64,000 nucleotides of DNA. It comes from Globodera rostochiensis. Lineage: Eukaryota; Nematoda; Chromadorea; Rhabditida; Heteroderidae. This document shows, piece by piece, positions 57,181 through 64,000 of this stretch. Made by a program: the position numbers and the translations under genes. Numbering within the stretch: the stretch's first letter is position 1; each line of letters opens with the position of its first letter. The stretch covers positions 3,162,001 to 3,226,000 of the forward strand of contig JAEVLN010000004.1 in the NCBI GenBank assembly GCA_018350325.1. The letters are read 5' to 3'. Under the pieces are notes generated by a model that was not told the DNA's origin, did not search any database, and saw only the letters and a program-made list of their open reading frames with translations.

Positions 57181-60100
57181 GAGTTCATGCCTTTTTTTTG
57201 TCAATTAATGTGCAGTCTTGGCCATGTGCGGCACGTTATCTTCCGTCGACGATACATCGAATGAATTTATGTATGTGAAATCCGGAATTGGCTATGGTAA
57301 GGGCTCGCATGGAGTTTTTTTTTAATCTCCAGTGCCCTCGAAATTCTATTTTTGCGATTCAAATATTAAGAAAAATTAAAAAAAACAATTATAGCAAAAG
57401 TAAACTCGATCAAAATTAGCTTCAAATTTAAAAAAACTGATCTTTGTTGAACAGAACAGCTACTTACATTTTTAACCCTCTCTCCACCATTTTCTTCATT
57501 CCCACTCAAATCCATCATTATTTGTCCTTCCGTCAGTCCGTACGTCCGCCAACCCTTTCATTCCCGGTCAATGAAATGCAGTCGTCATCATCGGAAAGGG
57601 GTCGGCGGTGGGATTTGGAGGATGGATCGATTTAGTTGTTATATTCGCCCTGCGATTTATTTCGACGTCCTTTCACCGACCCGGGTGGGTGGGTAGTGGG
57701 GCGGGGATATTCCGGTGATACTCACTTATATGAGTGTCCTTTCTGCTCCCGCCCATTCATCACCAATCGGTCGGGAGAATCAACCTCCCAATTAATTGAT
57801 AAAGAGATATTGCTGCTCTGTTTATCCGGTCAGCGAAGGTCGCGATGTGCGAGTTGAGGAGCCCGAAGAAGAGATTTGTGGGGTAGCAGCAACAGCAGCA
57901 GCAGGTGGGGCCCATGGCCTGTCACCACCAGCAACCCCTCCCCCCTCATTTATCCTTGGGAATGGGCCTAATATTATTTATCGTTGCACCGACGGACGAC
58001 GCTGAGATGAAGGGGATGGATGGATGTGGGGGACGGGGGGGGCTGATGGGAGGTGATGATGGACGACGAGCGCCAGTGTCGTCGACCGCCCCCACCCCGC
58101 CCCATCCATTCAATTCTCCGCAATATTTGCGAAAACTATCGGAGAATGAATGCATGGGAGGATGTGTGCTTGCTTGTACGTAGCTATCACTCTTCAGCGC
58201 GATCAGTCGAATGAATTCAATCCGATCAGTCAGTCTGTCACTGGAAATGCAGGGAGTAGCTAGCCGATTCTCTGGGACAGTCCTCCCACTTTTTGGCCCG
58301 AAGATGATGTCTGATAAAAATCCTTATCACCGCAATGAAGAATTCAAAATTGTTAGGCTTTGCGTCGATGGCTGCTATTTAGTAAGCTATTTTAGATACA
58401 TACGAATTATCCAACTCATTTCAAAAATGTATTAAACCAATATTCTGTTTGCCACCTGTGTCATGGACTTTCCATTTTCACTGCATTTTCTCGCCCAATA
58501 AATATTGGCCAAAATATGGCCAGTGGGACGGCCACTGATCCCAAGCACAAACTCCCCCCCCCCCCCCCTCCAAACATATGCCCTCAATTTGCACATCGGT
58601 GCAGATGTGGACCAGATCAAATCAGCCAGCATTTTCTTTTTGTCCAGATGGATTTCTGCTCCCTTTGGTCTGACTTTTGGAAATCCAATCCGTCCAAAAC
58701 GATGATCAAATCCCCCGTTTTAATCCGTTTCAATGGGTCATTTTTCTTTGGACTCTCCAAAACTCGTTTAAATGGTCGAAAGAGTCATATAAAATTTCAT
58801 TTAAATGTTAGCTTCTATCTGGCTTTTAATGAATCGACGGTGGACTGCTTTGCATACTGCAGCTCTTCAAGCTTTTAAGGATAAAAATATACTGTGGCAA
58901 TTCATTGAGATTTAAACAGATCCGAACAAAAATGGTCTAATTTCGAGATTCGAGAGCTCCGCTTTTTGATAATTTGAACAGCAGAGAAGTAAATTATTTG
59001 AACAGCAGAGAAGTAAATTTTATTAAATTTTTTGTGGCTGGTGGGTGACTCATCCCATCCGCCACCTCCCCCCTTCCAAAGGCATCCCTTCGTTCGTCGT
59101 CTCCCCCCCCCCCCCTCCCCCTCCAACGAAACCACTTACCAATGCTTTCGACTAACTGCTACGACACACTTACAGACACATTTTTAAGCTTTCACTGTCA
59201 TTTTCTCGTGTAAAGACATTACTCCGATCAGAATTTTGCATGGAAGTGGCAAAATGATACTTCTTCCATTAGAATGAGAGGGATATTCCTTCTTATCCAA
59301 TGCTTCTTCCATCCAGAAAGAGGGACTATTCACCTTCATCCGTCCGTGAGAGGATATATTCCCTCTCATCCGATGATTCTTCCACCCAACAGATGAGTGG
59401 GGGCATTCCCTCATCCATCCATCTTCTCGGAGCACAAATTCTGGTCTCCAACCAGCAGGAATGCCCAAACTTCCATTGTTCTTCTGTTTCCCGCCACTTT
59501 CTCCATCACTTTCATCCATCTCGGCGCTTCTCGAGCAAATCTTCGCGCAGCGAGGCGGGAGGAACATGTTCCCTTTCCCTCCCCCGCTTCTCCCACTTTT
59601 CTCTTCCTATCGACGACTCTTTCTGCCCATTCTTCCGCTTTTTTCTCGACTTTATATTTGCTTTCTTCTTTGAAAGAGCTAATTGCTCATCGGCTCAGCA
59701 GAATTGGACAGAAAAATAGAAATTTTTTAAATTTTACCTTACATTTTATTTGTAACGTTAACCCACCCCCTCCAAACCTTTTGGTTAGCCGTATTTTCAG
59801 AAACGACACGCTAAAATAAAATTGTACTTTACAAAATTAGGTATTTGCCTTTTTTGTGCTTTCCAATATTTTGGCCTTTTTTGGCAGATTAACAGGCACC
59901 CCAAAAGAGGAAGCGAAGTCAAAAGACACACCGACCGTGTCCATCCCCTTCCTTTCCCTCATCCTTTGCATTTCATTGACACACCCACAACAACATCACA
60001 CCATCAGCCTCATCCCTCCTTCCGGTCGGTTATTTGAGCCAATTTTCTCGACCATTCGTCCTTCAACCACCCCCAACTCCATTCATCATTATTCCTTCAT

Positions 60101-60454
60101 CCATTCGAACATTTATTGAGCACATCGAACATTTTTGTTGCTCCATTCACAGCACCAAAAAGGTTCCAAAATAGTATATGATCAAAAAAAACTGACTTGC
60201 GAATGGATTACTTTAACTTTTGCTCCAGTTTCTGAGCTTATATCTCGTTTAAAGATTGCGATCGCTTTCAGTGTATTTTTTTGGAATCAAGAGTGAAAAT
60301 AGCCGCCAAACAACTGTTGGAAAGTTTTCATGTGTGCTGTTAACAATGCGCTAAAACAAATGATGATTCAAGGGAACTTATTATAGAACAGATCAAAATC
60401 CGGGATTTTCCGTTGCTCTTTTTGCAAAAATTCTGTACAGAATAAAACACAGAA

Positions 60455-60700
60455 TAATGGTGCCGACATTTTATCCACTCGACAATTCATCCACTAACCC
60501 AAAATACGACACTTTATTCAGGCATTTCCTCCACGCGACATTTCATCCACTAACCCAAAATACGACACTTCATCCACTAACCCAAAATACGACACTTTAT
60601 CCAGGCATTTCCTTCACGCGACATTTCATCCACTAACCCAAAATACGACACTTTATCCACGCGACATTTCCTCCACGCAAAATTTCATTCACTAAGCGAA
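60455..60700 (+). repeat. CGACATTTCATCCAC-related repeat block
   Basis: Irregular copies of CGACA(C/T)TTCATCCAC, CTAACCCAAAATACGACAC and GGCATTTCCTCCACGCGAC. They share words with the block at 57100-57180, 3.3 kb away. Confidence 0.88.
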
Positions 60701-61397
60701 AACTCGACATTTAATCTAAGAAAAAGCCCGCCCGGTTACAAGTCGGGTTTCCTAACCCTATTAGGCCTGCTAGAGTTCAGTTTGAAACAGTACTCGTATT
60801 TTTATGAAAACAAAAAATACTTGATCGTGTTTAAATTGCTTGTATTTTTTGTCCGAATAAATTTTTTCCAAGTTTTTCTTGTTTACGTTTAACATTTTGT
60901 GCGATTTTTGTTTGTATATTTTAATTTTTTGTCATTCAACCGCACAAATTGCATTACATTATTCCCGTAGATCGGAAGCCCAAAACGGGAAGGTGATTTA
61001 TTGAATTCATATTGGAGGAATAAACGTGAAAAGAATTGATTGAGACATTGAAAGATCTTGGAGCAAGAAAAACTTTTTATTTTTATGAAGGAAAGCACTT
61101 CTGCTATTTGTATTAGAAAAAATAAATTTCAAAAATGAAGGTTCTTCACGTCAAAATCTTTTTAATTCGGCGTCTTTTAGATCCAAGATAATGCATAATT
61201 TAAATTCGATCATCAACAAATTCAAGGGGTTTTCAGAGTTTCATAGCAAATATCAATTTTTATAAAGTTTAGTAATTACCCAAGCCCAAATTGGTCTTTT
61301 CCAAAGAATAACTGCATATACATAATTAGCGTCACTTTTATGTATTTTGAATAATTCCCATAATTTTTATTCGCATAAAAATTTAAAAATCTTGCTC

Positions 61398-61407
61398 CGT
61401 ATTTTAG
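61398..61407 (+). promoter_or_regulatory. candidate splice or trans-splice acceptor at the MYPT start
   Basis: A T-rich ATTTTAG directly precedes the ATG at 61408. This arrangement fits either spliced-leader addition or an upstream 5' UTR exon. Confidence 0.3.
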
Positions 61408-64000
61408 ATGGTTCTTGACGATGACTGTATTAATATGAGCATGGATGCGGCAATGCTGCAGAATAAGGGACAGATTCAGCACAACGTTACTTCAAAACGA
61501 AAGGTGCTTCTTTTGGCTGGGTTTTTGATGCCAATTGCATTGCCAACGCTTCAAATCCAACAACTTAATTCTCCCTGTAACCAGCAAAAAAAAAGAAAAT
61601 TTCAATAAGATTAGCAATTTCGGGTTCCTTGATTAATATTGGATGACAATTTAATTTTTTTAGGAACAATTGAAGCGCTGGGAGAGTTCCGAGATGAACC
61701 AAGTCTGTACACGTCGTCGACCCGAGCACAAGTCGAGTGTAAAATTCCAAGACCGAGACATCTTTCTGAGTGCATGTGTGAGCGGCGATGAAGAGGAGGT
61801 GGAGGAGTTGTTGAAGAACGGTTCCGACATTAATGTGTCCGATATTGACGGAGTCACTGCACTCCACCAGGTTCGGTTTCGATGTTCAATAATTGGTCTC
61901 GAATTACAGATAATGCACGAAATATTGTTCTCAAAATTCAAGAAATTCGAAAGAGATGAAGATTTAACAAAACGTTAAAATTGACTAGAAAAGGAAATTA
62001 ATTCTCGTGATGTGTTTTGAATGACTAGAGGTGTAACCAGTGGGAGCGGGGGCTGCCACCCTCCGAAGCAAAACGGCATATTTAAACAAAAAATGCGTTT
62101 TTGTAAATCACACTGACGGCCGAACCGCCTACCCCTCACCCCCAGGAATTTTTTTACTGGTTATGTCCACGGATTCAACTATTAGCAATTTTTATACTAC
62201 TTTTTTAAAGGTTCAATCGCGCTTTATAAAATCGCATACCAACGTCAAAGTTCAAAAATGACTCTTTTTAGGCCGTCATTGACAGCAACCCGAACATGGT
62301 GCGCTTCTTGGTAGACCACAGAGCAGCGATCAACGCGCAGGACAATGAGGGATGGACGCCACTGCACGTTGCAGTCTGTTGCGGCAGTTTGAGCATCGTC
62401 AAGTACTTGTGCGAGCACGTAAGCCAAATTTTCACTTTATGATTTAAGTATAAATTATGTTTAATTTGGCAATAATTTAAAAAACTATTATACCCGCCCT
62501 TCATGAAATCAACCTTAGAATTTCATAGTTCGACGTCGCTTTTCCACTCGAAACATTTTTGATCAATATTTTTTTTGATTAGGGCTCGGACTTGAGCTGC
62601 GTGAATAGTGACCGAGAGTTGCCCGTGGATTTGGCGGAGAGTGACGAAATGCGCACATTTCTCGAGCAGGAAATGCGTCGGAAGAATGTGGACGAACAGA
62701 AGGCCCGCGAGAGAGAATTCACACTGCTCTTTGAGGATTGCAACAGGTGATCAATGAACAAATCATAACGGATTATTTACATAAAATTGAAGAAATAAAT
62801 TCAATAAATAAAATTAAACCAAAATTGGTTTATTTGGTTTTGATCTCTACTGTTCAACTGCTGCTTTGCAGATGGATCCAGTCGGGCCACTACCTTGACA
62901 AACCCCACCCGCGAACCGGCGCGACGGCGCTTCATGTAGCGGCTTCCAAAGGCTACAACAAACTTATTGGTGGAGAACGGGAAACGATATTTTTACAAAG
63001 CCGTTGCTAAACCATCAGAACTTGAATAATTATATTTTTAGGGGATCCAAAAATGTTCCACTAAATCTGCAGTCATCAATCACCACGCCTTCATTTTTAT
63101 GCTCTTAAGGGATGTTGAGCAGGGCGGGGGCGGACGTGAACGCGCAAGACTTTGAGGGATGGACGCCGCTACACGCGGCGGCTCATTGGGGCGAGCGGGA
63201 CGCGTGCCGTATTCTGATGGAAAACGGGGCCAACTTGGACGCCTTGACACACACGGTTCGATTGTAGATGGGGCAACGATTTCTTTTTTTTGTTTTAGAA
63301 ATTTTAATCTAAAATTATATAATAATGAAAAAAATCCTCGGTCGTTTCTTGCATAAAAGGCCGGAATTCTAATATTCTGGAGAGTTTCTTCCATCCGATT
63401 AGTTCTTTTTCCCTTCTTTTTAATTATAAATTTGAATCATTTTCCCCAGGGTCACACAGTGTTTTCGTTGGCGGACAAGTCAATTTCGGACTATCTGGTC
63501 AACTTGCAAGAGGTTGGTTTGGTTGTGGATTTTTTGAGTTTTTTTTGTAGAATTTTAACCAACTCCGTTCGGATGCTCTCCAGCATCAACAACAGCAGAA
63601 TGGCGCTGCAGCTGCACCACATTCAAATGGGAGCAGTGCAGTGCTGCAAGACATGGCTAATCTGACGATGAACAGAGAGAAGGAGCCGTCAGTGGACAGC
63701 GAAAGGGCTAGCAAAGTGAGGGGGATTACCGCGTGTCAGCAAAGCAAAAAGGTGGCATGGGCCTAGGGATGCTCTAACAGTCAATACTGTTTGAATCTCA
63801 ATTTACTTTATATCAATCAAAGGTGAAGCATTTTGAAACGACAGAACAACTGACAAAATTACTGATTGTAAAAATTAACATTAATTGCGAGCATCCCTGC
63901 TGGGGACCCAAAAAGCTGGCAAATACTGAACAACTACCCCAAACTTTGCTGCAGATTTCTTGAAAAAAAGATAATTAAGAAATTCGTAAAAATTGATATA
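61408..64000 (+). CDS. myosin phosphatase targeting subunit (MYPT/PPP1R12-like), 5' part
   Basis: Eight exons before the window ends, all in phase: 61408-61503, 61664-61870, 62272-62418, 62583-62746, 62872-62969, 63110-63255, 63450-63512, 63551-63715; the gene continues past the edge. After a short N-terminus comes EQLKRWESSE, the PP1-binding KVKF-type motif (SSVKFQD) and ankyrin repeats: GVTALHQAVIDSNPNMVRFL, EGWTPLHVAVCCGS, a helical insert, TGATALHVAASKGYNK, EGWTPLHAAAHWGERDACRI. The break between the second and third of these listed repeats is typical of MYPT. MYPT targets PP1 to myosin II light chain; the C. elegans counterpart is mel-11, named from family knowledge. The last visible exon is Gln/Ala-rich. 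Confidence 0.92.

Larger units (their letters stand above)
56197..61407. other. 5.2 kb gene-poor, repeat-rich interval
   Basis: No convincing gene. It holds two related CATTTCATCC repeat blocks (56925-57180 and 60455-60700), C-rich and G-rich homopolymers (58555-58569, 59103-59118), and a tandem 26 bp duplication around 58976-59021 (ATTTGAACAGCAGAGAAGTA). Open frames are short and Ser/Pro/Phe-rich. Confidence 0.45.

Overview
The window looks like nuclear DNA of a nematode, most likely a tylenchid plant parasite of the cyst-nematode type. This is inferred from an srt-class chemoreceptor, a cuticlin-like ZP protein, a FoxG gene, many 50-70 bp introns, minute exons (15-34 nt), at least one clear GC-AG intron and a pair of laccase-type multicopper oxidases. 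Nothing bacterial, viral or transposase-like was recognised. All gene models were spliced by eye from frame, splice-site phase and family conservation. Exon coordinates marked as exact kept a consistent phase at both ends.

Layout, left to right: a small secreted or membrane Gly-rich protein (-, 1-863); a ZP-domain cuticlin-like protein (+, 2055-4678); an MFSD8/CLN7-like transporter (-, 4895-12261) whose intron carries a 4.7 kb G-rich minisatellite; an apparently complete laccase-type oxidase (-, 13007-20816) whose last large intron carries a 4.1 kb array of a 130 bp unit; a divergently oriented paralogue (+, 21305-24565) that has lost its type-1 copper ligands; an ECT2-like RhoGEF reduced to DH-PH (-, 24822-27646); a KIQEQ-repeat protein (-, 27845-28903); a FoxG forkhead factor (-, 30286-31792); a gene-poor 5 kb; an srt-type receptor (+, 37148-39098); a small polyQ membrane protein (-, about 39439-40025); a TTK/MPS1-like kinase with a signal peptide (-, 40452-42699); a small membrane protein ending in a coding minisatellite (-, 43330-44139); a type II membrane ENPP (-, 45162-50539); a synaptobrevin (-, 51861-52377); an SH2D4-type adaptor (-, 53370-56196); 5 kb of repeat-rich DNA; and the 5' part of a myosin phosphatase targeting subunit (+, 61408 to beyond the window).

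The genes do not form one pathway. Several make cuticle or surface products (ZP protein, laccases, ENPP) and two act on Rho/actomyosin contractility (ECT2-like GEF, MYPT), but proximity is probably incidental.

The most unusual features are these. The MFSD8 array unit is built from the real splice acceptor plus the first ~44 nt of the downstream exon, so about 55 decoy acceptors lie ahead of the true one. The laccase pair combines one catalytic and one pseudo-enzyme copy. The kinase appears to be secreted. Minisatellites, several carrying a TACNGTA core, sit repeatedly inside introns. Four splice acceptors end in GG or CG instead of AG, which may be biology or assembly error.
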